Assembly: GCF_000160135.1 (NCBI RefSeq)
Contig: NZ_GG729934.1
Location: 438,499-502,498 of the forward strand
DNA: 64,000 bases
From: Oribacterium sp. oral taxon 078 str. F0262
GTDB lineage: Bacteria; Bacillota; Clostridia; Lachnospirales; Lachnospiraceae
Direction: 5' to 3'
The translations under genes and the position numbers were made by a program. Below are positions 8,617 to 16,791 of this stretch, piece by piece. The stretch's first letter is position 1. Every line of letters starts with the position of its first letter. Below the pieces are notes generated by a model. It did not search any database, was not told where the DNA came from, and worked only from the letters and a program-made list of their open reading frames with translations.

Positions 8617-9500
8617 AGATATCTCTCCTCCTCGATATCCGGAAGCCTGCTCCGGATCAGCCCGATTGTGAAATTGATCAAAAACAGAAAGAGGAGAAGC
8701 ACAAAGCCCGCCGCAAAGAGCGCATGGTAATGCGTGCTTCCCGCCTCCGCGCTCCCCATCTCCAGAGCGATCAGCGAGGCGATGGTCTCAGCCTTTCCCA
8801 GGATCCTCGGGAAGAGATTGGCATTCCCGACGAGCATCATAACCGCCATCGTCTCCCCCATCGCTCTCCCGAGCGCAAGGATCAGGGCGATGAGGATGCT
8901 GCCCGCGGCCTGCGGCAAAATCAGGCTGCGAACGGTATAGCTCAGGCTGATCCCCATGGCCTCCGCCCCCGGATAATACCGTTCCTTCAGCTTCCGGAAG
9001 GATTCGCTGAGCGAAGCGATCATAAACGGAAGCAGCATGACGGAGAGGACCAGCGAGGCCGCGAGCACGCAGCTTCCGGTATGTACCCCGGCCCGGATAA
9101 AAAGAGGTGTCACCAGCTCGATTCCGATAAAGCCATAGATGACCGAGGGAATTCCGGCCAGAATATCGATCACAGAGCAGAGGAAGTCTCTCAGCTCCTC
9201 CCTCAAAAAGCAGGAGAGACAGAGCGCGGCACCGATGGAGAGAAGCGCTGCGAAAATCAATGCAAGAAAGGAGACCGCAGCCGTCGCCGCGATAAAGTTA
9301 AAGATTCCGAACGCCTTTTCGCCCCCAAGATCGACGGGCATCCACCTCTCTCCGAAAAGAAAAGAAAAAAGCGAAAGCTCGCGAAAGGTCGGAAGAGCCT
9401 CTCTCGCGATAAAATACATCACAAAGAGAAGCAAAAACACGGTCAGGGAGAGGAGAAGGAGGAGGCAGCCGATAAAAAGCCTGTTTTCCATTTTTCTCAT
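8613..9500 (-). CDS. pstC: Phosphate ABC transporter permease PstC
   Basis: 295-residue permease. A first transmembrane helix at residues 8-30 is followed by a periplasm-facing loop with the family-typical sequence LFGERWMPV, then five further helices. The EAA-like loop reads YPGAEAMGISLSYTVRSLILPQAA, and GRAMGETMAVMMLVGN is characteristic of PstC. The ATG at 9500 has GGGGAGG upstream. It partners PstA and is separated from pstS by an unusually long gap of about 250 bp. Confidence 0.94.
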   Translation of the reverse strand: MRKMENRLFIGCLLLLLSLTVFLLLFVMYFIAREALPTFRELSLFSFLFGERWMPVDLGGEKAFGIFNFIAATAAVSFLALIFAALLSIGAALCLSCFLREELRDFLCSVIDILAGIPSVIYGFIGIELVTPLFIRAGVHTGSCVLAASLVLSVMLLPFMIASLSESFRKLKERYYPGAEAMGISLSYTVRSLILPQAAGSILIALILALGRAMGETMAVMMLVGNANLFPRILGKAETIASLIALEMGSAEAGSTHYHALFAAGFVLLLFLFLINFTIGLIRSRLPDIEEERYL

Positions 9501-9747
9501 TTTCGCCTCCCCACATCCACAACGGCAATTTCCTGCGCCCGCCTGAATTCAGCCGGCTTCTTTGAGAGGCGCTTCCCTGTCTCTCTGCCTCTCCGCCTCT
9601 CCAGCTCCTCCGTCTCTCTGCCTCTTTGCGCACAGTTCGTCCGCCTCCTCGCCTTCACTATAGCTGCAAGCATCAGCCTACGCCTCTCCCCTTCGATGGC
9701 GCTGTGAATGCAGCGTCCTTCCCGGAGCCCGATAAAAGCCTGGGCGC
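9501..9747. other. Purine-rich spacer between pstS and pstC
   Basis: No gene seen. On the minus strand the middle (about 9555-9635) is a nearly pure purine run. It has two imperfect copies of GGCAGAGAGACGG and several GGAGAGGCGG-like blocks. I see no convincing promoter or terminator. A processing or stability signal that raises pstS over pstCAB would be a reasonable but untested idea. Confidence 0.4.
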
Positions 9748-10707
9748 TTATACCGTAAAGGCCGGAATATATCCGTTTGCCTCTATGACATCATAGCCCG
9801 TCTGTGAAAAGATATAGTCGATGAAAGCCTCCTCATTCTTTGCGGGCTTCTCTCCCGTCACAAACATGACCGGTCTTTGGATCTTGTAGCTTCCGCTCAG
9901 AATATTCTCCTTTGTCGCCTCGATCCCATCCACCTTAAAGGCCTTGAGCGAAACGGCCTCCTTGTTCGCCTTATTAAATGCGCCGTAGCCAACGTAGCCT
10001 ATCCCCCAGGGATCATTCGAAACATTGGTCGCAAGCTCCGTCATGGAAGCGGACTGCGTCGCGGAGGGAGTGATCTCCTTATCCCCCATGATCGCCTTCT
10101 GAAATACCTCATAGGCGCCGCCCGAGAGATCGCGGATGTATACATTGATCGGCTCATCCGGGAGGCTGTCGTCTACCTGCTTCCATGTGCCGATCTCCCC
10201 GTCGAAAATCTTTTGTATCATCTCCGTATCCAGATTATCCAGCTTCTCCGCTGCAGGATTCTTCGCATTGACGGAGACCGTCAGCGCATCCCTTGCCACA
10301 ACCCAGCTCTGATAATCCGCCCCGAGCTTCTCTACCTCGGAGTCCTTGATGTCGCGGGCGAGCATCCCGAAATCCGCGGTCTTATCGATAGCCGCCTGCA
10401 CGCCGACCCCTGAGCCGCCCGGCGCAACATAGATGGAGATATTCTCCTTCGGAAAGGAGGGGTCCACCTTATCCCAGCTCTCATATTTTTCCGTAAAAGA
10501 CGAAGCCAGGGAAGACAGGATCGGATAGAGCGAGGTAGAGCCGCAAAACAGAATCTGTGCCTTAAAGCCGGACGCATCCGACGAGGCTTTGCTCTCCTCC
10601 GCTGTGCCGGACGCGCTTTGATCCTTAGAAGAAGGAGCGGAGCCGCAGGCTGCGACGGAGAAAAGCAGCATGAGAACGGCAAGTAATAAGCTGATTTTTT
10701 TCTTCAT
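9748..10707 (-). CDS. pstS: Phosphate-binding lipoprotein PstS
   Basis: 319-residue substrate-binding protein. The N-terminus MKKKISLLLAVLMLLFSVAAC is a lipoprotein signal with its lipobox Cys at about residue 21, followed by a Ser/Ala-rich linker. The mature part carries PstS-like phosphate-contact segments such as GSTSLYPILSSLA and APGGSGVGVQAA, and SGGAYEVFQ later. The longest frame starts at 10842, but the lipoprotein signal fixes the start at 10707, with GAGGG upstream. The first gene of pstSCAB-HAD, driven from the promoter at 10848-10876. Confidence 0.94.
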   Translation of the reverse strand: MKKKISLLLAVLMLLFSVAACGSAPSSKDQSASGTAEESKASSDASGFKAQILFCGSTSLYPILSSLASSFTEKYESWDKVDPSFPKENISIYVAPGGSGVGVQAAIDKTADFGMLARDIKDSEVEKLGADYQSWVVARDALTVSVNAKNPAAEKLDNLDTEMIQKIFDGEIGTWKQVDDSLPDEPINVYIRDLSGGAYEVFQKAIMGDKEITPSATQSASMTELATNVSNDPWGIGYVGYGAFNKANKEAVSLKAFKVDGIEATKENILSGSYKIQRPVMFVTGEKPAKNEEAFIDYIFSQTGYDVIEANGYIPAFTV

Positions 10708-10847
10708 TTTTCCCTCTTTTCTTTTCCTCTTTTCTTTCGACAAACGGAGACTTTTGCGGTATTTCCCCCTGCCGCCATTTCCTTTGACCGTCCCAAAGGA
10801 CAAAGCAAAAAGGCGCCGCAGAGCTCCCACTGGCGCATTCACCTTGG

Positions 10848-10876
10848 ATACTAGACATAGACTGTGCTTCGGTCAA
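10848..10876 (-). promoter_or_regulatory. pstS promoter
   Basis: Minus-strand TTGACC (10876-10871) and TAGTAT (10853-10848) are 17 bp apart. Arms ACATAG (10855-10860) and CTATGT (10880-10885) flank the -35. A 10-bp palindrome, ATTCATGAAT (10896-10905), lies 20 bp upstream. Phosphate-responsive control is expected for this operon, but these repeats are not a clear match to a known Pho box. Confidence 0.65.
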
Positions 10877-11010
10877 GTCCTATGTTTTTATAGATATTCA
10901 TGAATGTATAGCGTTTTTTTATATCAAAACCGCGAAAAATCCCGCCCTTTCATCGGCCGGAAAAAGCAGAAAAAGAGGTCGCTTGAAATCCGAGCTTCCG
11001 GTTTAAAAAA

Positions 11011-11209
11011 TTAAGGAAATACTGATTTATTCATGACTCATGTGCCATGGCTTGTGCCTCAAAAGGCACTCTCGTTCGGGGCTCCACGCAGCGGTACTAA
11101 ATTCACGCCTCGTTACACTCCTGTTCATCAAGTACCGGTGTTCCGCACGCTTTTTCGGCATCACGCCCGTTGGCATGTAATTTTTCTGATTGAATCGGTG
11201 TTTCCTTAA
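11011..11209. mobile_element. MITE-like element with 23-bp terminal inverted repeats
   Basis: The left end TTAAGGAAATACTGATTTAT (from 11011) is repeated in inverse orientation at 11187-11209 with 19 of 23 positions matching. Both ends carry TTAA outermost, which could be a duplicated TTAA target or part of the repeat. The interior has nested inverted repeats: GTGCCT/AGGCAC at 11054-11069, and CGGTACT/AGTACCG at 11092-11137. No frame resembles a transposase, so the element would be non-autonomous. Its base composition differs from the flanking genes. Confidence 0.6.
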
Positions 11210-11428
11210 GCTCCCCCTTTCCGATTTTCAGGCGGAACTTCGAACGGCAATTAACACGAGGTCGAAAAAGACCTGCATAAGGGGAATGGATCTGTTCAGC
11301 CCGCCTCATCTATGATAAAATGAGGAAAAGAGCGGACATTTATGCTGAAATCACCGGCAGTACAGTCTGCGCAGCTCTTCTCAGAGCTGCATTCCGTCCC
11401 ACTGGCAGGAAAAAGGAAGGAGTCCATT

Positions 11429-11842
11429 ATGAAATGCCCGAATTGCGGAAATGAGAACCCGGACGGTCAGCGCTTTTGCGATCACTGCGGAACGGAGCTT
11501 CCCAGGCAGCAAGGCAGTGCTTCCGGGGCAAGCTTTAATCAATATTACCAGTCGCAGCAGCAGAATGCTCCGCTGCAAAACTATGGAGAACCGGCAATCC
11601 CGCCGGAGTATAGACCGATCACTATGTGGGGCTATGTCGGCTACTTCCTCCTCTTTTCGATTCCGCTTGTCGGGCTCATCCTCATCCTGATCTTCAGCTT
11701 CGGAGGAACGACGAACATCAATCTGAGAAACTATTCGAGGTCCCTCCTCTGCCTTATGCTGATTTTCCTGGTGATCTTCCTCCTCGTCTTCTCCTGCAGC
11801 GCACTGGTATTCAGAGCGATTATACCTGATTATTACTATTAA
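11429..11842 (+). CDS. Zinc-ribbon membrane protein of unknown function
   Basis: 137 residues. The N-terminus is a zinc ribbon, MKCPNCGNENPDGQRFCDHC (CPxCG...FCxxCG), followed by a Ser/Gln-rich linker (about residues 27-60). Two strongly hydrophobic segments follow at about residues 66-90 and 100-125, and the C-terminus is Tyr-rich. Such proteins are common in Lachnospiraceae and none of this architecture is functionally defined. The start at 11429 is preferred over 11342 because GGAAGGAG lies 6 nt upstream and the ribbon begins there. It stands alone between the MITE-like element and the terminator shared with scfB. Confidence 0.8.
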   Translation: MKCPNCGNENPDGQRFCDHCGTELPRQQGSASGASFNQYYQSQQQNAPLQNYGEPAIPPEYRPITMWGYVGYFLLFSIPLVGLILILIFSFGGTTNINLRNYSRSLLCLMLIFLVIFLLVFSCSALVFRAIIPDYYY

Positions 11843-11901
11843 AAGCTATATGCCGTCTCACAGGATTACGGAAGACCAAGACATATTAGATGAGTAAGAT
11901 C

Positions 11902-11934
11902 ATGAGCCCGGATTCCCACGGAATCCGGGCTCAT
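11902..11934. terminator. Bidirectional terminator between zinc-ribbon gene and scfB
   Basis: A perfect 15-bp stem, ATGAGCCCGGATTCC paired with its complement around the loop CAC, lies between two convergent genes. T-runs on either side are short, so it may work mainly through stem strength. Confidence 0.75.
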
Positions 11935-11952
11935 TTACGCTATCCTTCCCTC

Positions 11953-13338
11953 TCAGGAGACAGGACAGGGCTGCTGCGCTTCCGCCGCCTTCATCATAAG
12001 CGCGCACTCGATCCGCTTTCGGAAGAGCCTGCAGCCGTATTCATAGCAGCCGTGGATATCGCCGACAGCATGGAGCGCGTTGGCGGCACAGCCCCCGGCA
12101 CAGTAGAGCTGTGCCCAGCATTTTCTGCAGTCGGGCCGGGCGTAAATATTGCAGGAGCGAAATGCATCCCGGATCTTTTCCTCCGTGACTCCCTTCCATA
12201 TATCGCCCAGCCGGTATTCCGGATCGGAGACAAACTGATGGCAGGGATAGAGCTCCCCCCAGGCCGTAACCGCCATATATTCCGTGCCGCTTCCGCAGCC
12301 GGAGATCCGCTTGTAGATACAGGGGCCACGGTCAAGGTCCAGCATGTAGTGATAGAAGGTGATGGGCTTTCCCTCCCTCCTTCGGCGAATCATATCCTTT
12401 GCCAAAAGCTCGTATTGCTCATAGAGCTTCGGGAGATCCTCCTCCGTCAGATGACAGGGATCCTCCGGAGAAGTCACAACCGGCTCCATGGAAAGCTCCG
12501 TAAAGCCGAGCGCGTCCGCCATATGAAAGATGTCCTCCGTGAAATCCGTATTATAATGCGTAAAGGTCCCCCGCATATAGTAGCCCCTGTCTCCTCTGGC
12601 CTTCACGAATTTCCGGAAGTTCGGCACGATTCTCTCGTAGCTCCCCCTTCCCCCGCTGTCCACGCGGAAGCGGTCGTTGACCTCCCGCCTTCCGTCCAGA
12701 CTCAGGACCACATTGTAGCACTCCCGGTTCGCCCATTCGATCACCTCGTCCGTCACAGAGACTCCGTTTGTCGTCAGAGTAAAACGGAAATTCTTCCCGT
12801 GCTCCTTTTCGATGGACCTGGCATAGGAGACGAGCTTCCGGCAGACCTCGAAGTTTACCAGCGGCTCTCCCCCGAAGAAGTCCACCTCCAGATTTCTCCG
12901 GCTCCCGGAATTCTCAATCAGAAAGTCGAGCGCCCTCTTCCCGGTCTCAAAGCTCATAAGTCCCTGCTTCCCGCAGAAGCTTCCCTGAGAGGCGAAGCAA
13001 TAGGAGCAGTTCAGATTGCAGCGGTGCGAGACGAGAAGGCAGAGCGCCTTTATGACATTGGAGCTTTGCTTCAGCCTCCCCGCGATATTTTCATAGATAT
13101 CCCTGGAGAAAAGCTTCCTCTCGGAGACAAGCTCCCGTATATCGGAGAAGCAGTCTCGAAGCTCCTCCTCACTGTATTCCGGCTTCTCCTTCAAAAGCTC
13201 CTCCCGGGCCTCCTCCTCGCTTTTCCCGAGATCCAGAAGGCGGATCGCGTCGTAGGCGAGAGCGTCCACGAGATGGACACTTCCGCTGAAGACATCGATC
13301 ACGATATTATAGCCATTCATTTTATATTGATGAATCAT
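11953..13338 (-). CDS. scfB: SCIFF (ranthipeptide) radical-SAM maturase ScfB
   Basis: 461-residue radical-SAM/SPASM enzyme that installs thioether cross-links in the six-cysteine SCIFF peptide. The N-terminus MIHQYKMNGYNIVIDVFSGS is the typical peptide-recognition start. The SAM cluster cysteines are in SHRCNLNCSYCFASQG (Cys107, 111 and 114). The SPASM region holds auxiliary-cluster cysteines in SGCGSGTEYMAV, LYPCHQF, CRKCWAQLYCAGGC and GCYEYGC. The longest frame begins at 13689 over the scfA gene; the start at 13338 fits the family and has AGGAC upstream. It follows scfA by 161 bp. Confidence 0.95.
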   Translation of the reverse strand: MIHQYKMNGYNIVIDVFSGSVHLVDALAYDAIRLLDLGKSEEEAREELLKEKPEYSEEELRDCFSDIRELVSERKLFSRDIYENIAGRLKQSSNVIKALCLLVSHRCNLNCSYCFASQGSFCGKQGLMSFETGKRALDFLIENSGSRRNLEVDFFGGEPLVNFEVCRKLVSYARSIEKEHGKNFRFTLTTNGVSVTDEVIEWANRECYNVVLSLDGRREVNDRFRVDSGGRGSYERIVPNFRKFVKARGDRGYYMRGTFTHYNTDFTEDIFHMADALGFTELSMEPVVTSPEDPCHLTEEDLPKLYEQYELLAKDMIRRRREGKPITFYHYMLDLDRGPCIYKRISGCGSGTEYMAVTAWGELYPCHQFVSDPEYRLGDIWKGVTEEKIRDAFRSCNIYARPDCRKCWAQLYCAGGCAANALHAVGDIHGCYEYGCRLFRKRIECALMMKAAEAQQPCPVS

Positions 13339-13446
13339 GCTCTGTCCTGTCGGTCTCCTTCGGGCGAAAGCCGCTCCGCAGAAAGACCCGAAAAGCCGGA
13401 CTCCGCGGCCGCATGGGACAGCGGCGCGAAACTTCGGCATGAGAAA

Positions 13447-13468
13447 GCCGGGACATTCCCGCCCCGGC
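13447..13468 (-). terminator. Attenuator-like hairpin between scfA and scfB
   Basis: On the minus strand GCCGGG and CCCGGC pair around 10 nt and are followed by TTTCTC. It lies just after the peptide gene, where partial termination would let the short scfA message exceed scfB. Confidence 0.45.
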
Positions 13469-13499
13469 CGAGAGACAAAAACGAAGCGCCGATTGGAGC

Positions 13500-13646
13500 T
13501 TACTTTCCTTCCTTCTCGCACTGCTGGTTCGCGATGCCGCAGCTTGTCTTGCAGGCGGACTGGCAGGAGGTCTGGCATTCGCCGCAGCCTCCGTTCTCCA
13601 TGCTCTTCTCCATGTCTCTTGTGTTCAAGGTGATGATATGCTTCAT
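13500..13646 (-). CDS. scfA: SCIFF six-cysteine precursor peptide
   Basis: A 48-residue peptide gene translated directly from the minus strand. It begins MKHIITLNTRDMEK and carries the six-cysteine block GGCGECQTSCQSACKTSC, with a sixth Cys near the end (NQQCEKEGK). This is the SCIFF family (six Cys in forty-five), the conserved clostridial ranthipeptide precursor. GAGGA lies 5-6 nt before the ATG. It is immediately upstream of its maturase scfB. The Thr residues between cysteines are the expected cross-link partners. Confidence 0.95.
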   Translation of the reverse strand: MKHIITLNTRDMEKSMENGGCGECQTSCQSACKTSCGIANQQCEKEGK

Positions 13647-13670
13647 AGCCGTCCTCTTTCTCTGAAAACT

Positions 13671-13703
13671 GCGCCGAATCGGCGCGCAATCGGGATGATC
13701 CCG
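13671..13703 (-). promoter_or_regulatory. Twin palindromes in the scfA leader
   Basis: GCGCCGAATCGGCGC (13671-13685) and CGGGATGATCCCG (13691-13703) are two near-perfect palindromes 5 bp apart, between the predicted scfA transcription start and its ribosome site. They could fold as two small RNA hairpins or be bound as DNA. The role is unknown. Confidence 0.5.
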
Positions 13704-13710
13704 CTTTTTT

Positions 13711-13740
13711 ATTCTACACAGGATACGGAAGGCTTGTCAA
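13711..13740 (-). promoter_or_regulatory. scfA promoter
   Basis: Minus-strand TTGACA (13740-13735) and TAGAAT (13716-13711) are 18 bp apart, a good sigma-A match. It lies about 65 bp upstream of scfA and separates the SCIFF unit from fumC. Confidence 0.8.
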
Positions 13741-13789
13741 GGAGCGTAGAGCCCGCATTCTCTCCGACGTCTTTCGCTCCCTCAAAATC

Positions 13790-15157
13790 TCACAGCATCC
13801 TCTCCGGGCGGACCGCCTCCTCATATTCCGAGGCGTCGAGAAAGCCCAGCACCGTGACCGCCTCCTTCAGACTAATCCCCTCCTCCAGGGCCTTGTGCGC
13901 GCATTTTGCGGCATTTTCATAGCCGATCCGGGGGCTGAGGCAGGTGACGAGCATGAGAGAACGCTGGAGCTTTTCCTCCATATTCTCTCTTTTTGCCCGG
14001 ATGCCGCTCACGCAGTGCCTGTCAAAGGAGAGCATCCCATCGCTTAGGAGACGGATCGACTGCATCATATTATAGGCCAGGACCGGCATAAAGACATTGA
14101 GCTCAAAGTTTCCCTGGCTCGCCCCCATACCGATCGTCACATCGTTTCCCATCACCTGAATCGCGATCATCGTAATGGCCTCGCACTGCGTCGGATTGAC
14201 CTTCCCCGGCATGATGGAGCTCCCCGGCTCATTTTCCGGGATGCTGATCTCGCAAAGTCCGCAGCGCGGCCCGCTGGAGAGCCAGCGCACATCATTCGCG
14301 ATCTTCATGAGATTCGCCGCCAGCGTCCTCAGGGCGCCGCTGAGATACGAATAGCTGTCCTTTGCGCTAAGAGCATGAAACTTGTTCGGCTCCGGCGAGA
14401 AGCTTTCTCCCGTGAGTCTTGACAGGCTCTCACAGCAGAGTCTGTCAAAGCCCTCCGGGCAGTTCAGCCCGGTTCCCACCGCGGTACCGCCGACGGCAAG
14501 CCTCCGTAGTCGCTCCGAGGACTCCAGGATCTGCTCCCGGGACTCCTCCAGCATCCCTCTCCAGCCGGAGATCTCCTGACTGAAGCGAAGCGGCACAGCG
14601 TCCTGCAAATGCGTGCGGCCGATCTTTATGAGCTCGCGATTTTCCTCCTCCAGCCGCTTCATGCTTTCGATCAGACCATCCGCCGCGGGCAAAAGGCTCT
14701 CCCGGATCCCCAAAAGCGCCGCTACATGCATGGCGCTCGGAAAGATATCATTGGAGGACTGGGATCGGTTGACATGGTCGTTCGGATGCATCTCTATCCC
14801 CGGATCCGCCCTCATGGCAATATGCGAAATCACCTCGTTCATATTCATATTGCTCTGCGTCCCGGAGCCTGTCTGCCAGACCTTAAGCGGAAACTCCTTC
14901 GAATACTTCCCGTCGATAATGTCCTTGCACGCATCCCGAATGCATTTTGCTCTCGGCTGATCGAGCATTCCGAGCTCCTCATTCGCCTCTGCCGCCGCAT
15001 ACTTTAAAAGCGCGAGCGCCCGGATCAGCTCCCGCGGAATTTCCTCTGTCCCGATCCGAAAATTCTCGAGGGAGCGCTCTGTCTGCGCCCCCCAGAGACG
15101 CTCCGCCGGGACCCTGAGCTCTCCCATCGTATCATGCTCTATCCTGTACTCATACAT
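13790..15157 (-). CDS. fumC: Class II fumarate hydratase
   Basis: 455-residue homotetrameric, iron-independent fumarase (fumarate to malate), a lyase of the aspartase/fumarase superfamily. The substrate loop GSSIMPGKVNPTQCE and the catalytic-site motif IGRTHLQDAVPLRFSQEIS are present, as is TGSGTQSNMNMNEV. Length and motifs fit FumC; aspartate ammonia-lyase is less likely but related. The longest frame starts at 15229; the start at 15157 (MYEYRIEHDTMGE) fits the family. Apparently a single-gene unit between the divergent small gene at 15359 and scfA. Confidence 0.93.
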   Translation of the reverse strand: MYEYRIEHDTMGELRVPAERLWGAQTERSLENFRIGTEEIPRELIRALALLKYAAAEANEELGMLDQPRAKCIRDACKDIIDGKYSKEFPLKVWQTGSGTQSNMNMNEVISHIAMRADPGIEMHPNDHVNRSQSSNDIFPSAMHVAALLGIRESLLPAADGLIESMKRLEEENRELIKIGRTHLQDAVPLRFSQEISGWRGMLEESREQILESSERLRRLAVGGTAVGTGLNCPEGFDRLCCESLSRLTGESFSPEPNKFHALSAKDSYSYLSGALRTLAANLMKIANDVRWLSSGPRCGLCEISIPENEPGSSIMPGKVNPTQCEAITMIAIQVMGNDVTIGMGASQGNFELNVFMPVLAYNMMQSIRLLSDGMLSFDRHCVSGIRAKRENMEEKLQRSLMLVTCLSPRIGYENAAKCAHKALEEGISLKEAVTVLGFLDASEYEEAVRPERML

Positions 15158-15285
15158 CCTCGCGCTCTCCTCTCTCCATAGACATTTATCGAAATTTCCC
15201 TTATTATGGATCAAACTCTTCCTGCTCATTGTAACATCAAAAACAGATGCAAAACAGAAATTTTCCCGCGCCTCTCCGTCCGGGA

Positions 15286-15313
15286 TTGCGGATTCAGGAA
15301 AAAGGGATATAAT
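15286..15313 (+). promoter_or_regulatory. Promoter of the small gene at 15359
   Basis: TTGCGG (15286-15291) and TATAAT (15308-15313) are 16 bp apart. The -10 is perfect and the -35 moderate. It points away from fumC. Confidence 0.6.
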
Positions 15314-15358
15314 AATTTTAGTGCAGGAAATCTTTCATTGACAGAAGGGAGAGTGCAT

Positions 15359-15712
15359 ATGGACAAAAAAGCAATCCTGGAAGAGCTAAAAAAGCTCATC
15401 GCAGCGGGTTCTGTCTGTCCTGAGGCCAAAAAGGCCGGGGAGGATTACCTCGCCTCCATCGGCACGGCAGAGGAGAAAAAAGCCGCAGAAGCCCTCATCA
15501 AGGAGCTGAAGGAGGATGTCACAAGCATCGATGGTCTGATTGCCTTTGCGTCCTCTCCGGACGGAGAGAAAGCCTTCGGAAAAGATACGGCGGAGGCAGT
15601 CCGGAAGCAGGCGGAAGAGGCAAAGGCAAAGGGAGAGAAAATCTGTATTTGCGAGGCCTGCCGGGCCGCAGCTCTCCTTTTGGAGAATCAGGATCTTCTC
15701 CTCAAAGTATAG
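15359..15712 (+). CDS. Small acidic conserved protein of unknown function
   Basis: 117 residues, soluble, helical and rich in Glu, Lys and Ala. The N-terminal half reads MDKKAILEELKKLIAAGSV, a segment reading IKELKEDVTSIDGLIAFAS follows, and the C-terminus carries CICEACRAAALLLEN. Three cysteines in a CxCxxC pattern late in the protein plus one near residue 20 could bind a metal. Similar small proteins in Lachnospiraceae are sometimes annotated as Hsp90-like chaperones, but no GHKL ATPase motif is present and I do not adopt that name. GGGAG precedes the ATG. Single-gene unit ending at the terminator at 15794. Confidence 0.75.
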   Translation: MDKKAILEELKKLIAAGSVCPEAKKAGEDYLASIGTAEEKKAAEALIKELKEDVTSIDGLIAFASSPDGEKAFGKDTAEAVRKQAEEAKAKGEKICICEACRAAALLLENQDLLLKV

Positions 15713-15793
15713 TCCCGGCCCTGTCTTCTCACCGATGGGCGGAGTCCGGACCGGGAAGGTAAGATTCAGGAACATGCGCCGCTGGGCGCACGG

Positions 15794-15839
15794 AAAAAGA
15801 GAAGCAGGCAGGATGAATCTCCCTCCTGCTTCTCTTTTT
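15794..15839. terminator. Bidirectional terminator
   Basis: A perfect 15-bp stem, AAAAAGAGAAGCAGG with its complement ending CTTTTT, has T-runs in both directions. It serves the small gene on the plus strand and the EamA transporter on the minus strand. Confidence 0.9.
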
Positions 15840-15921
15840 AATGTAAATCCCGGGATGATCCCAGGAAACGGCAGGCCGCTGTTTTAAAAAAGCTTTGATG
15901 ATATTCTTTTCCCTATCTCTC

Positions 15922-16791
15922 TCATCCGCTCCTTTCGCTTCCTGCAGACCTTGCTGCCCTCCAGCGATACAGAGCGGTTCCGATGATGAGGAAATAGCCG
16001 AGAAGGCTCACGGCATCCGGCAGCTCCCCGAAGAGGAAAAAGCCGAATATCGCGGCGAAAACCACCTGCGAATAATCAAAGACAGAGATCTCCTTTGCCG
16101 GGGCGAAGCGATAGGCCGCCGTGATTCCGAGCTGCCCCAGCGTCGCCGCCGCCCCTGCGAGGAGCAAAAAGAGCAGCTGCCTTCCCGTCATCGGATGAAA
16201 GTCCATAATCAAAAAGGGAAGACAGGCCGCACAGGAGAAAACGGAAAAGGCCAGGACGATGATCGGTCCCTTCACTCCGCTCTTTCCGAGCTTTCTCACA
16301 TAGGTATAGGCCGTTCCCGCGAAAAAGCCCCCGAGGAGGCCGACGAGGGCGGGAAGCTGCGCGAGTCCGACTCCCGGCTTGATCACGAGCGCCGCCCCGA
16401 AAAGCGCTGTAATGAGGCAGAGGATATCCCTCCTGCCCGGCGTCTCCTTTAGGATAAAAAGAGACATCAATATCGCAAAAAAGGGGGACATCTTATTGAG
16501 CATCGCAGCATCCGCGATTCCCAGCCGGTCGATCGCCCAGAAATTTGCGATGAGCCCGATCGTCCCAAAGAGGGAACGGAGGAAAAGCGGAAGCCATTCT
16601 CTCTTTTCCAGATGAAAGCGCTCCCCGGAGCGCTTTAAAATGATCCACGCGGCCAGTGCCGCAACGATATTTCGGAAAAAGGCCTTTTCCATCACGGGAA
16701 GCTTTCCCGAAAGCCGCACGAAAACGGCCATCAGAGAAAAGCCCGCCGCAGCCAGCACAATAAAAAGGATTCCTCTCTTTTGATCTGTCAT
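15922..16791 (-). CDS. EamA/DMT-family membrane transporter
   Basis: 289 residues with about ten hydrophobic segments in two EamA repeats. The first starts at residue 7 (GILFIVLAAAGFSLMAVFVR). A charged break near residues 50-65 (KRSGERFHLEKRE) and the KETPGRRD loop after helix 4 are typical. The family exports or imports small metabolites such as amino acids, nucleosides or drugs, and the substrate cannot be read from sequence. It is isolated: the next minus-strand gene upstream ends at 17107. Confidence 0.85.
   Translation of the reverse strand: MTDQKRGILFIVLAAAGFSLMAVFVRLSGKLPVMEKAFFRNIVAALAAWIILKRSGERFHLEKREWLPLFLRSLFGTIGLIANFWAIDRLGIADAAMLNKMSPFFAILMSLFILKETPGRRDILCLITALFGAALVIKPGVGLAQLPALVGLLGGFFAGTAYTYVRKLGKSGVKGPIIVLAFSVFSCAACLPFLIMDFHPMTGRQLLFLLLAGAAATLGQLGITAAYRFAPAKEISVFDYSQVVFAAIFGFFLFGELPDAVSLLGYFLIIGTALYRWRAARSAGSERSG

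Noticed and set aside
11890-13665. 591-codon plus-strand open frame opposite scfB and scfA
   Set aside because: Antisense shadow of the SCIFF genes, crossing a strong bidirectional terminator and the scfA gene.
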